From JBBIGV01 sp037447335 (GTDB lineage: Bacteria; Bacteroidota; Ignavibacteria; Ignavibacteriales; Ignavibacteriaceae), in the NCBI GenBank assembly GCA_037447335.1, contig JBBIGV010000013.1:4126-68125 (forward strand): a stretch of 64,000 bases of DNA, written 5' to 3'. Below the pieces are notes generated by a model that was given only the letters and a program-made list of their open reading frames with translations, did no database searches and had not been told where the DNA came from. Both the position numbers and the translations under genes were made by a program. Positions 33,273 to 42,578 of this stretch are shown here, in pieces (the first letter of the stretch is position 1; every line of letters starts with the position of its first letter).

Positions 33273-35534
33273 ATGGAAAACATTAAGACAACAAAGAAAG
33301 CTGCTGAGACGACAACTCTAAAAGATTATGTTAGTCTTGTAAGAAATAATCTGCTTTCAATTTCACTAATCACCTCTGTGTGCCTGGTTATATCGATTAT
33401 TTATGCTCTTAATGCAACAGACATTTATAGATCAACCGCAACATTAAAAGTTTCAAAACCACAGGGCAGCATCCTGGATTCACCGTTAATTCCAGAATTT
33501 CATGATTTTGGCAGTGATAGATTTATTGCTAACGAAATTGAAATAATGGGAACATTTTCTACACGTGAAAGGGTTGCCCGGGCTTTGATTGATACTTTCA
33601 GGATAAATGATGATCATAGTATGTATTATGTGCTGCTAGATCATAAATTCGATTTCGCAAATAAAGACAAAAGAATACTGGATGTTGAAGAGCTAGCCGG
33701 GGTATTAAGATCCGTTATCTCAATTGATCAAAAGCGTGGACTTGATATAATTGAAATCACTGCTGAATCTCCTTCACCACACGAGGCGGCTCTGATTGCA
33801 AATTGCTATGCCAAACAATACCGAAGTTTAAATCTCGAGGTAAACAGAAATCATCTTACTTTTGTGAGGAATTTTTTACTTGAACAAAAAAATGAAAAAC
33901 AAAATCAGTTAAGTGAAGCTGAGGAATTACTCAGAAGTTTCCAGGAGAGAGGTGGAGTTATTGCTCTTGACGAACAAGCATCATCACTCATATCCCAATT
34001 AGCTCAGTTGGAAGCTAAAAAGAATGCAACCCAGATCGAGCTTATAACTTCAAATAAAATTCTTGCGGAATTAAAGAACGAACTTGAAAGACAAAACCCG
34101 CTTTTAGCTGACTATCTTCAGGGGCTGGCATCTGAAGCATATTTCCAGTCTTTACAAGAGCAGCTTATAAAGCTGGAAGTTAACCGGGATATTGCGATTG
34201 CAAGTGCTTCGTCCAATATCGATAATAATAGTGTGATAAGAGATTATGAAACAAGAATTAAAGAGATACAAAGAAAATTAAATGAGCGTATTGAGATAAT
34301 TAAGTCAGGTGTTTTTGCAAGCAGCCCGGCTGAAGTTAAAGAATTGTCACAAAAAATAATTAATGAGGAAGTAAAGAATCAATCGTTAAAAATTTCAATT
34401 AAAGAACTCGAAACCATCATTTTTCAGTACGAATCAAAGTTTAACAGGCTGCCCAAAACAGCAATCGAACTTGCACGTTATCAGCGTAACAGGGAATCAC
34501 TTGAAAAGCTTTACATACTTGTTGAAGAAAAATATCAGGAAGCAGTTATAAATGAACAATCTCAACCCGGAAACGTTCTGATTATAGATAATGCAAGAAG
34601 ACCGGCACTACCTTCAAAACCAAACAGATTGCTGATTATTTTTGTTGGTTTTGTTCTAGGCTTTAGCCTGGCTTTCGCATTTATATTCATCAGGAATTAT
34701 TTTGATAACACTGTGAAAACACCGGAGGATATTCAGGACCTCAACGTTAATGTACTTGCCTGGATACCAATGATAGAAGACTTAAATTATAACGGGTCGA
34801 AGGGGTTTGAGTTTATAGTTTCAAAAAAGCCAGATTCTATCCCAAGTGAAGCATTCAGAGCACTAAGAACCAGAGTACAATTCTCCAGGCTCGGAGAGAA
34901 CTCTCTAAAGACAATATTGGTTACTTCCCCAGCACCTCAGGAAGGAAAAACAACTGTCGCCATCAATTTGGCTGGCAGTTTTGCTCAATCAAGTAAGAAA
35001 ACTCTCATTCTTGACTGTGATTTGCGGAAGCCAAGTGTTCACTCAATATTTGGTGTTAATAAACATCCAGGATTAGTTGATTATTTATTCGATAAGGTTC
35101 CCTTCGATGAAATACTTAGGAAAAGTGATATTGATGGCTTAAGTTACATTACCTCAGGCACAATTCCGCCAAACCCTGCGGAAATGCTTGGTTCAAAATC
35201 AATGCAGTTGTTTTTAAATAAAATCAAATCATTGTTCGATATTATTATCATTGATTCACCCCCGATCATTGCCGTCACTGACTCTGAAATGCTTTCTGCT
35301 TTTGTTGATGGAACTATAGTAGTAGTTTCGGCAGATACCACTGAACTAGAACTACTGAAAAAATCAATTGATTTACTTTCAACAAATAATACATCATTGT
35401 TGGGAGCTGTGCTGAATAATTTCAGCTATAAGAGTGGTTACAGTTCCTATTACAAATACTACTACTATTACTCACAACCCACAAAATCTGATTCCAGGAG
35501 GAAAAATTTAGATTTTAAAAACCAACAGAATTAA
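33273..35534 (+). CDS. Wzc-type polysaccharide co-polymerase with BY-kinase domain
   Basis: 753 residues. Wzz-like N-terminal domain with a membrane helix (about 28-50), a long periplasmic coiled coil (about 190-420), a second helix (about 452-474), then a cytoplasmic bacterial tyrosine kinase: Walker A PAPQEGKTTVAIN near 553-565, Walker A' LILDCDLRKPSVH, and Walker B IIIIDSPPIIAVTDSE near 655. The C-terminus has a tyrosine cluster (YYKYYYYY), the usual autophosphorylation site. In known systems the phosphorylation cycle controls chain length and export of Wzy-made polymers. Followed after four bases by the Wza-like gene. Confidence 0.93.
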   Translation: MENIKTTKKAAETTTLKDYVSLVRNNLLSISLITSVCLVISIIYALNATDIYRSTATLKVSKPQGSILDSPLIPEFHDFGSDRFIANEIEIMGTFSTRERVARALIDTFRINDDHSMYYVLLDHKFDFANKDKRILDVEELAGVLRSVISIDQKRGLDIIEITAESPSPHEAALIANCYAKQYRSLNLEVNRNHLTFVRNFLLEQKNEKQNQLSEAEELLRSFQERGGVIALDEQASSLISQLAQLEAKKNATQIELITSNKILAELKNELERQNPLLADYLQGLASEAYFQSLQEQLIKLEVNRDIAIASASSNIDNNSVIRDYETRIKEIQRKLNERIEIIKSGVFASSPAEVKELSQKIINEEVKNQSLKISIKELETIIFQYESKFNRLPKTAIELARYQRNRESLEKLYILVEEKYQEAVINEQSQPGNVLIIDNARRPALPSKPNRLLIIFVGFVLGFSLAFAFIFIRNYFDNTVKTPEDIQDLNVNVLAWIPMIEDLNYNGSKGFEFIVSKKPDSIPSEAFRALRTRVQFSRLGENSLKTILVTSPAPQEGKTTVAINLAGSFAQSSKKTLILDCDLRKPSVHSIFGVNKHPGLVDYLFDKVPFDEILRKSDIDGLSYITSGTIPPNPAEMLGSKSMQLFLNKIKSLFDIIIIDSPPIIAVTDSEMLSAFVDGTIVVVSADTTELELLKKSIDLLSTNNTSLLGAVLNNFSYKSGYSSYYKYYYYYSQPTKSDSRRKNLDFKNQQN

Positions 35535-35541
35535 AAAATTG

Positions 35542-37146
35542 ATGATCAAGAGAATATTAAAACTGATTCTTCCGTTCTTATTTTTCTTTATAATAATTGC
35601 GGGCACCGAATCCAAAGCTCAAAGCTTACCGGATTATAAAGAAAGGGCTTTCCCATTTTTAGCCGATTCATTACTCCAACAGTCAATGCTTCCATCTGTC
35701 ACTGAAGGAAGTATAGACGAAAATGAGTACATAGTCGGACCCGGTGATAACATCTTTATATCTATAAGCGGAATAAGGGAAACTGTTTTTAATCTTGTTA
35801 TAAATCATGAAGGTATGTTATACATACCAAAAGTTGGCGGAGTTGATTTGAGAAACAACTCTCTGGCTAGGGCAAAAGAAAAAATTTACGATGCTCTGAA
35901 TCGCTATTATAAAAATGTTGATCTCTTTGTATCTCTATCCGATATACGCAAAATAAAAGTCTCTCTTCTTGGAGATGTTAATATCCCTGCCACTCATATA
36001 CTCAGTGCAAACTCAAGACTGCTTGATGTAATAACAAGACCAGCCGGGTTGACACCAACATCTAATTTCAGAAATATTCTAATTGTATCAAGAGACGGAA
36101 AAGAACAGCATTTTGATCTACTGAAATTCCTCCGCTTTGGTGACCTGGCAAACAATCCATTCTTAAAAGAAGGTGACAGAGTAATTGTAGATAAGATTGA
36201 TAAAACAGTTTCTATTATGGGAACTGTAAAGTTTCAGGGAACATATGAGTTTGTGGAAGGGGAGACGGCTAAGCAGTTAATCGACCTGGCAGGTGGTTTT
36301 TTACAAACAGCTAAAACCGATACTATTGAACTAATACGCTTTTGTGAAATGGGCAAAGTTCAAAAAAGCTATTATTATTCTTTAAACCAGATTATAAATG
36401 AGGATATTTTGCTTCAAGCACAGGATAGAATCCTCGTAAAAGAAATTCCTGATTATCTTGTAGACAGATTTATTAAAATTGAAGGGTATGTGTATTTCCC
36501 CGGATGGTATAAAATTGTGAAAGGTAAAACTACTCTGAGTTCCATCATTGAAGAAGCCGGAGGGTTCCGGGAAGAGGCTTCACTGATTGATGCTAAAGTA
36601 TTCAGTACGGAAGGTGATAAAGCTGAAGACCCTGAATTCGAGCGCCTTAAGCTTATGCTTCGCGCTGATATGACAGACGATGAATATGATTACTTCAAAG
36701 CAAGATCCCGGCAAAGGGTTGGCAGGGTGGTTGTGGATTTTGTCAGGTTATTTGAAATTGGAGATAAATCTGAAGATATAATCTTACGAAAGGGCGATTT
36801 GATTGAAATCCCGGAAGTAAAAAATTACATTACTTTATTAGGGCAGGTGCTGAATCCCGGCAAAGTAATCTTTAAAGAGAATTATTCAATAAAAGACTAT
36901 ATTGAGTTGGCAGGCGGGTTTGGCTGGCGCGCTCTTGAAAGAGATGTAAGAGTAATTAAAGGAAATACCGGTGAATGGATTGATGCAGATGATGTTGATC
37001 GATTAGAGCCCGGTGATACAATATGGATACCCGAAGATCCGCCAGGTCCAAAATTCTGGGAAGTTTTTACAACAGCATTACAAATTGTAGGGCAGGTAGC
37101 TTCAATTGTTGCTGTTACAGTTGCAATAATAGTAGCATCGAGGTGA
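35542..37146 (+). CDS. Wza-like polysaccharide export protein with several SLBB domains
   Basis: About 534 residues. Signal peptide (about 5-25), then the polysaccharide export (Poly_export) domain beginning YIVGPGDNIFISISGIRE, followed by SLBB repeats (KVSLLGDVNIPATHIL; VSIMGTVKFQGTYEFV; IKIEGYVYFPGWYKIV; ITLLGQVLNPGKVIF). A hydrophobic C-terminal helix (about 512-533) closes the protein. It would form the outer-membrane or periplasmic channel for the polymer. A TTG immediately precedes the ATG at 35542; the ATG is preferred. No lipobox cysteine is evident, unlike classical Wza. Confidence 0.9.
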   Translation: MIKRILKLILPFLFFFIIIAGTESKAQSLPDYKERAFPFLADSLLQQSMLPSVTEGSIDENEYIVGPGDNIFISISGIRETVFNLVINHEGMLYIPKVGGVDLRNNSLARAKEKIYDALNRYYKNVDLFVSLSDIRKIKVSLLGDVNIPATHILSANSRLLDVITRPAGLTPTSNFRNILIVSRDGKEQHFDLLKFLRFGDLANNPFLKEGDRVIVDKIDKTVSIMGTVKFQGTYEFVEGETAKQLIDLAGGFLQTAKTDTIELIRFCEMGKVQKSYYYSLNQIINEDILLQAQDRILVKEIPDYLVDRFIKIEGYVYFPGWYKIVKGKTTLSSIIEEAGGFREEASLIDAKVFSTEGDKAEDPEFERLKLMLRADMTDDEYDYFKARSRQRVGRVVVDFVRLFEIGDKSEDIILRKGDLIEIPEVKNYITLLGQVLNPGKVIFKENYSIKDYIELAGGFGWRALERDVRVIKGNTGEWIDADDVDRLEPGDTIWIPEDPPGPKFWEVFTTALQIVGQVASIVAVTVAIIVASR

Positions 37147-37150
37147 TATT

Positions 37151-38299
37151 TTGAGTCTTCACGATATTATTAACATTATTCTTTTTAACAAGAAGCCGAT
37201 CATAAAATTAACAGTTATATCAGTTGTTTTGTTATTCGTTATACTTCTATTCATTTATCCTGTTACTTACAAATCAACAGTTACAATAATGCCGCCGGAA
37301 AGAACAACTCCTATGGGTTTAGGGAGTTTGCTGACCGGTATGGATTTTGGAAATTTTATGAGCAGCGGGCTGACAAGGGCAAGCTCACAACTTTTTATTG
37401 AAGTTTTAAAAAGCAGAACTGCTTCAATCTATGTTGTTGAAAAGCATGGACTTGTTGACTACTTCGATGCGAAAGATGTTTATGGTGCTGCTGACAAGCT
37501 TAATAACCGCCTTAATGTAAGTATGACGAAAGAGGAGATAGTACGATTAAATGTAGAGTTATCAACATCTCTTCTTCCTGATATATTTGGCGATAAGGAA
37601 AAGGAAAGAAAACTCTCGGCAATTCTCTCTAATTCGTTTGTAGAAGCTCTGGATCAAATAAATCGTGATAAACTTTCATCAAAAGCAAAACGCGCCCGCA
37701 TGTATATTGAATCTCAGTTAATTGAAACAAAAACTCGTCTCGATTCTGTAGAAATCGAGCTGATGGAATTTCAAAAAAAGCACAAAACAGTATCTTTGCC
37801 CGATCAATTAAAGGCTTCAATTGAAACCGCGGCAGAGTTAAAATCCGAAATCATAAAGACAGAAATAGAAATTGGTTTACTTAGCGGAAACATCCGCGAA
37901 GATAACCGGACCTATATTGCATTGCAAAGGCAGCTTCAGGAGTTGAGAAATCAATATAATCAGATGGAAGTCGGCAGCCAGGACTTCCTGCTTGGCTTCA
38001 AAGATGTGCCCGAACTAGGAAGACAATTAGCAGTTTTATTCAGAGAAGTAAAAATCCAGAATGAAGTTTATTTGCTGCTGCAGCAACAATACTATAAAGA
38101 AAAGATACAGGAAAATCGGGACCTGCCTACTGTAGAAATTCTTGATGAGGCTATCCCCCCACATAAGCCTTCTTCACCCCGACTAATATATTCGACCTTC
38201 TTTGGCGGAATTTTTATATTTCTGCTTACATCTTTAGTGTTCATAATAAAAGACAGAAAATTTTATACTCGGCTTAGAGGGACAAAAAAAGTTGAATAA
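37151..38299 (+). CDS. Second Wzz/GumC-like chain-length protein, no kinase
   Basis: 382 residues with membrane helices at about 20-40 and 350-370 and a coiled-coil middle (about 170-330, e.g. KTRLDSVEIELMEFQKKHKT). The proline-rich segment EAIPPHKPSSPR before the second helix is the family's signature. It lacks an ATP-binding domain, so it is a second, kinase-free co-polymerase in the same cluster. The start is TTG at 37151 after GAGGTGAT. It overlaps the epimerase gene by eight bases. Confidence 0.88.
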   Translation: MSLHDIINIILFNKKPIIKLTVISVVLLFVILLFIYPVTYKSTVTIMPPERTTPMGLGSLLTGMDFGNFMSSGLTRASSQLFIEVLKSRTASIYVVEKHGLVDYFDAKDVYGAADKLNNRLNVSMTKEEIVRLNVELSTSLLPDIFGDKEKERKLSAILSNSFVEALDQINRDKLSSKAKRARMYIESQLIETKTRLDSVEIELMEFQKKHKTVSLPDQLKASIETAAELKSEIIKTEIEIGLLSGNIREDNRTYIALQRQLQELRNQYNQMEVGSQDFLLGFKDVPELGRQLAVLFREVKIQNEVYLLLQQQYYKEKIQENRDLPTVEILDEAIPPHKPSSPRLIYSTFFGGIFIFLLTSLVFIIKDRKFYTRLRGTKKVE

Positions 38300-39233
38300 A
38301 AAAACTGCTGTCGTTACAGGAGGAGCAGGCTTTCTTGGTTCGCATATCTGCGATAGATTAATTAATGAAGGTTACAAAGTCATTTGTATTGACAATCTGA
38401 TAACCGGTAATCCGGATAACATAGCACACCTGATTGGCAGCGATGATTTTTCATTTATAAAACATGATGTTACAAATTTCATTCATGTGCCCGGTAAAGT
38501 AGATTTTATTCTTCATTTTGCATCTCCTGCAAGCCCGATAGATTATCTTCAGCTTCCGATTCAAACATTAAAAGTCGGATCACTCGGAACTCACAAAGCA
38601 TTGGGATTAGCAAAAGAGAAAAATGCCAGGTTTTTACTCGCATCAACCTCAGAAGTCTATGGAGATCCAACCGTGCATCCCCAAAGCGAAAATTATTGGG
38701 GAAATGTAAATCCAATTGGACCACGCGGCGTTTATGATGAAGCTAAACGATTTGCAGAAGCAATTACAATGGCATATCATCGTTACCATAAAATTGAAAC
38801 ACGGATTGCACGAATTTTCAACACTTATGGACCGAGAATGAGACTGAATGACGGTCGTGCATTACCGGCATTTATCGGACAGGCGTTGAGAGGAGATAAT
38901 CTCACAGTATTCGGAGATGGTTCACAGACCCGCAGTTTCTGTTTTGTTTCTGACTTGGTTGACGGTATTTACAAACTTCTTCTATCAGACGAAGTGGAAC
39001 CGGTTAACATTGGCAATCCTGATGAAATCACCATTAAACAATTTGCCGAGGAAGTTATACAGTTAACAGGTTCAAACAGTAAAATTGTGTACAAAGAATT
39101 ACCAACAGATGATCCGAAGATACGACAGCCTGATATTTCGAAAGCAAAAAGAATTTTTGGCTGGGAAGCTAAGATAAGCAGACATGAAGGATTGTATAGA
39201 ACGATTGAATTTTTTAAAGATATTTCAAAATGA
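38292..39233 (+). CDS. UDP-glucuronate decarboxylase (UDP-xylose synthase)
   Basis: Short-chain dehydrogenase/reductase-type sugar-nucleotide enzyme, 313 residues. Motifs: GGAGFLGSHICDRL (NAD binding), HFASPASPIDY, STSEVYGDP, YDEAKRFAE with the YxxxK catalytic pair, and NTYGPRM. The FASPASP and NTYGPRM combination is typical of UDP-glucuronate decarboxylase, which oxidises and decarboxylates UDP-GlcA to UDP-xylose. The start is TTG at 38292 within the end of the Wzz-like gene. It implies UDP-GlcA is available to this cluster, which fits the glucuronyl C5-epimerase-like gene downstream. Confidence 0.9.
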   Translation: MNKKTAVVTGGAGFLGSHICDRLINEGYKVICIDNLITGNPDNIAHLIGSDDFSFIKHDVTNFIHVPGKVDFILHFASPASPIDYLQLPIQTLKVGSLGTHKALGLAKEKNARFLLASTSEVYGDPTVHPQSENYWGNVNPIGPRGVYDEAKRFAEAITMAYHRYHKIETRIARIFNTYGPRMRLNDGRALPAFIGQALRGDNLTVFGDGSQTRSFCFVSDLVDGIYKLLLSDEVEPVNIGNPDEITIKQFAEEVIQLTGSNSKIVYKELPTDDPKIRQPDISKAKRIFGWEAKISRHEGLYRTIEFFKDISK

Positions 39234-39259
39234 AAAAAAATAAATAAGAGGGTGATTTT

Positions 39260-40141
39260 ATGTGTCCACTCTGTTTCTCAAAGAATTTTGAGTTAATCGG
39301 GAAACCGGAAGTAAGTAATGTAGCACGGCAAGTATTAAAAAGTGAGTATTACGTGGCGCAGTGTATTTACCGCAACTATTACTTTGTTTCCCCGAGCCTA
39401 AAATTATCACCTGAACAATGGGCAGTATTATATAATGAGGAATATTTTCCTATTATGACTAAAAGACATATAAACTCGCGTAAAAAAGACATTGTAAAAC
39501 GTTTAACAACAATAAGCAGGTTTCTGAAGCAAAATTCTAAGAAGTTTCTTGATATCGGGTGTGGTGAAGGTTACATGTTATTAGAAACCATTAAAAGAGG
39601 ATGGGAAGTGACGGGAATAGATATTGTCGATAACAGGAGAACAGAAGTAAAAATATCGGGAATTAATTTTATAAAAAGTGATTTATTAAGCCTCAAATTA
39701 CCTTCAGATTTTTATGACATAATCTACATTGATTCCGTTCTTGAACATGTTGTCAATCCCGCAGAGTATTTATCCGAAGTTAAACGGATTTTAAAACCTG
39801 GTGGTATTGTTTACATTGGTGTTCCTAACGAAGATTGTTTATTTAATACTTTTCGTAGTTTAATCTTTAAATTAATTCGAAAAAATATTTGCGCAAAAAT
39901 CAAACCTTTTAAACAACCATATCATGTTGGTGGATTTAATAATAGGTCATTAAAATTTGCAATCAAACAAAATGATTTTGAAATTTTAATTCAAAGAAAT
40001 TTCGCTGGCAGATTAAGATTTTTGAATTATAAATTCTTATCTGGTAATTTCTTTATAGCTTTATCCATCGAACCCATTTCCCTTTTATCGATTCCCCTTA
40101 GAAGAGAGGACTATTTGGAAATCTATGTTCGCAAACAATAA
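39260..40141 (+). CDS. SAM-dependent methyltransferase with degenerate zinc-ribbon N-terminus
   Basis: 293 residues. The first residues MCPLCFSKNFELIG hold one CxxC; the expected second CxxC of this family (usually CxxCGL) is reduced to QCIYRNYYFVSP. The methyltransferase domain follows: FLDIGCGEGYMLLETIKRGWEVTGIDIV (about 93-120), DIIYIDSVLEHVVNP and RILKPGGIVYIGVPN. The fold and the cluster suggest modification of a sugar or sugar nucleotide. First of three methyltransferases in the locus. Confidence 0.85.
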   Translation: MCPLCFSKNFELIGKPEVSNVARQVLKSEYYVAQCIYRNYYFVSPSLKLSPEQWAVLYNEEYFPIMTKRHINSRKKDIVKRLTTISRFLKQNSKKFLDIGCGEGYMLLETIKRGWEVTGIDIVDNRRTEVKISGINFIKSDLLSLKLPSDFYDIIYIDSVLEHVVNPAEYLSEVKRILKPGGIVYIGVPNEDCLFNTFRSLIFKLIRKNICAKIKPFKQPYHVGGFNNRSLKFAIKQNDFEILIQRNFAGRLRFLNYKFLSGNFFIALSIEPISLLSIPLRREDYLEIYVRKQ

Positions 40142-40185
40142 ATTAGCGATCCATTTTTCGGTTTTGACTCTAAAAACACAGTGCG

Positions 40186-41727
40186 ATGAAAACTAAATTT
40201 ACTTCAACGATTGCCGGAGGGGCCATTCTTATTACTGTTATAGGTATAATCGGAAAAGGATTAGGTTTTTTTCGTGAAGTATTGAACGCTGCTTACTTTG
40301 GATTAAGTGATGCCTACGAGATTTATCTTGTTGCTGCTATTCTCCCATTGACAATCAATACAATTATTCTTTATTTCTCCCAGAATTACTTTATCCCGGT
40401 ATATAAAAAAATTATTTCTTCTGACTCACAAAAGGCAGTAGATTTTATTGAGAACTCTCTTGGAATTTTTATTGTACTCTCTGTAATCCTGAGTACAATT
40501 CTTTATTTTTCTGCATCATTCCTGACAAAATTATATATCTTTTCGTACGACACCATAGTAATTGAGAAAGCAAATTTGATTTTCAGAATTTGTCTTCTAA
40601 CTATCCCGATGAATGCTATAAGCTCTGTATTATCAGCATACCTGCAAGCTGAAAGAAAATTTGATAAACCTGCTCATTCGCATTTGCTGCTTAACATTAC
40701 TTTGATAATACTTATACCGCTATTCGCTTCTCAATGGGGTGTATATGTTTTACCGATTGGCATAGTTGCCGGATATCTGCTGCAGGTTATATATCTTTTT
40801 AAAATGCTTGGGTTAAAAGTTTCCCCGATTAACTTTTTCAGGTTTTCCTTTAAAAAATTGAAGGAGGCTGCTGTACCGTTTTTATTGATTACCTTTTTAA
40901 TAGAAATAATAAGTCAGGTTCATATACTTGCTGACAGATTTCTTTATGAAAGGGTTGAAAGCGGGGGAATAGCCGCTCTTAACTACGCAAACCACGTTTT
41001 TGTATTACCAATTATTCTGGTATCTATGGCATTGACAACAACTATTTTCCCTGACCTGACAGAACTTGTACAGAGTAATAATAAAGTTGATCTTAAGAAA
41101 AAGTTATCAAAAGCTTTTTCTGTTAATCTAGCGATATTTGTTCCCGTTAGCATCATCTTTATTTTCTCGGGGGATTCTATCATAAAACTTTTTTTCATGC
41201 GCGGAGCTTTTACCGCCCAGGATTCTTTGTTAACATACAACGTGTTTCAATTATATTCTTTAAGCCTTATTTTTTATTCAGTATATGCGTTGCTGAATAA
41301 AATTTTCTATAGTGCGCTGCTGGTTAAAGAATTGTTATTGTTAATCATATCGGGGGCAATTATTAAAGTAGTGTTAAATTTATTATTGGTTAATTCACTC
41401 GGGCAAAACGGTTTAGCGCTTAGTTCCACCATAACTTATATATATTATTGCATTACCAGCCTTTTGTTTATTTCATTTAAATTAGAAATCAATATTACGG
41501 GTGAGTATTTCAAATCGGGGCTGTATTATATATTAAATGGTATATTTTGTCTTCTTGTTGTAGAAATTATCGTAACAATTTTTCAATTTCCTGCTGCGAT
41601 TTACTATTTTATGAAAATTGGACTTTTATTTTTTATGTTTGCTGTTAACCTGTATATATTAAATGATCCGGTACTAAAAACAATACAGGAAACATATCAG
41701 AATTATGTAAATTCAAAAGCAAACTGA
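40186..41727 (+). CDS. MurJ/Wzx-type lipid-linked oligosaccharide flippase
   Basis: 513 residues with about 14 hydrophobic segments. The N-terminus (GIIGKGLGFFREVLNAAYFGLSDAYEIYLVA) matches the MviN/MurJ branch of the MOP exporter superfamily. In a polysaccharide locus it most likely moves the undecaprenyl-linked repeat unit across the inner membrane, the Wzx role; a peptidoglycan MurJ role cannot be excluded by sequence alone. Stands after a 44-base gap. Confidence 0.85.
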   Translation: MKTKFTSTIAGGAILITVIGIIGKGLGFFREVLNAAYFGLSDAYEIYLVAAILPLTINTIILYFSQNYFIPVYKKIISSDSQKAVDFIENSLGIFIVLSVILSTILYFSASFLTKLYIFSYDTIVIEKANLIFRICLLTIPMNAISSVLSAYLQAERKFDKPAHSHLLLNITLIILIPLFASQWGVYVLPIGIVAGYLLQVIYLFKMLGLKVSPINFFRFSFKKLKEAAVPFLLITFLIEIISQVHILADRFLYERVESGGIAALNYANHVFVLPIILVSMALTTTIFPDLTELVQSNNKVDLKKKLSKAFSVNLAIFVPVSIIFIFSGDSIIKLFFMRGAFTAQDSLLTYNVFQLYSLSLIFYSVYALLNKIFYSALLVKELLLLIISGAIIKVVLNLLLVNSLGQNGLALSSTITYIYYCITSLLFISFKLEINITGEYFKSGLYYILNGIFCLLVVEIIVTIFQFPAAIYYFMKIGLLFFMFAVNLYILNDPVLKTIQETYQNYVNSKAN

Positions 41728-41760
41728 TATATTTTACATCAATTTAAAAAATTTTTTAGT

Positions 41761-42558
41761 ATGAATATTGTTAAGGAAATGACAACGAATTGGGATCAGA
41801 TGGCTAAGGAAGACCCTCTGTGGTTAATCTGCACTGATCCGGATAAAAAGAATAATAAGTGGGATATTGATGAGTTTTTTATGACTGGAAAGCGTGAAAT
41901 CTCCGTTATCGCAAAATATTTAAAAGAGATTAAATCCGAACCGGACTATTCCGGACATGCACTAGATTTTGGATGCGGAGTGGGAAGACTTTCTCAGGCG
42001 CTTGCAGAAAAATTTAATTTAGTTACCGGTATTGATATATCAAGGGAGATGATAAACAGAGCAAATACTTTCAACAAATATCCGGATAAGTGCCGCTATT
42101 TATTGAATGATGCTGTTAATTTAGCTGTCTTTAACGATAATACTTTTGATTTTATATATTCAAGCATTGTATTGCAGCATGTTCCCAGAGGATTAATAAG
42201 CGGATATCTGACTGAATTCGGGCGTGTAATTAAGCCGGGCGGAATAATACTGATTCAATTACCGGATAGATTTAAAACAGCATCCTTAATGATTCGAATT
42301 CAGGAAAGACTTCAGTTAAGAATCAGGCTGAAAAAGTTTATAAGATTTGTTACAGGTGAAACAGGATTAAATTATATTGAAGTAAACAGATTCCCGGAAC
42401 AATCAATCAGAAAAATCTTCTGTGAACCGCTGTTTGAAATTAAAGATGTAAAACTCACTAATTCCCTCGAACCGGATTTTAATGGGAATTTGAGATATCT
42501 GGATACAGAGCCTGTTATTGGATTTGTAAGTAAGCAATATTGTATTATAAAAAACTAA
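41761..42558 (+). CDS. SAM-dependent methyltransferase
   Basis: 265 residues. Motif I LDFGCGVGRLSQALAEKFNLVTGIDIS (about 62-88), then DFIYSSIVLQHVP and RVIKPGGIILIQLPD. The N-terminal helix NWDQMAKEDPLWLICTDP is a common lead-in for this group. Substrate unknown; the location between flippase and GT9 transferase suggests glycan methylation. Confidence 0.85.
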   Translation: MNIVKEMTTNWDQMAKEDPLWLICTDPDKKNNKWDIDEFFMTGKREISVIAKYLKEIKSEPDYSGHALDFGCGVGRLSQALAEKFNLVTGIDISREMINRANTFNKYPDKCRYLLNDAVNLAVFNDNTFDFIYSSIVLQHVPRGLISGYLTEFGRVIKPGGIILIQLPDRFKTASLMIRIQERLQLRIRLKKFIRFVTGETGLNYIEVNRFPEQSIRKIFCEPLFEIKDVKLTNSLEPDFNGNLRYLDTEPVIGFVSKQYCIIKN

Positions 42559-42578
42559 ACCCCTCCTTTTAGAGACTT

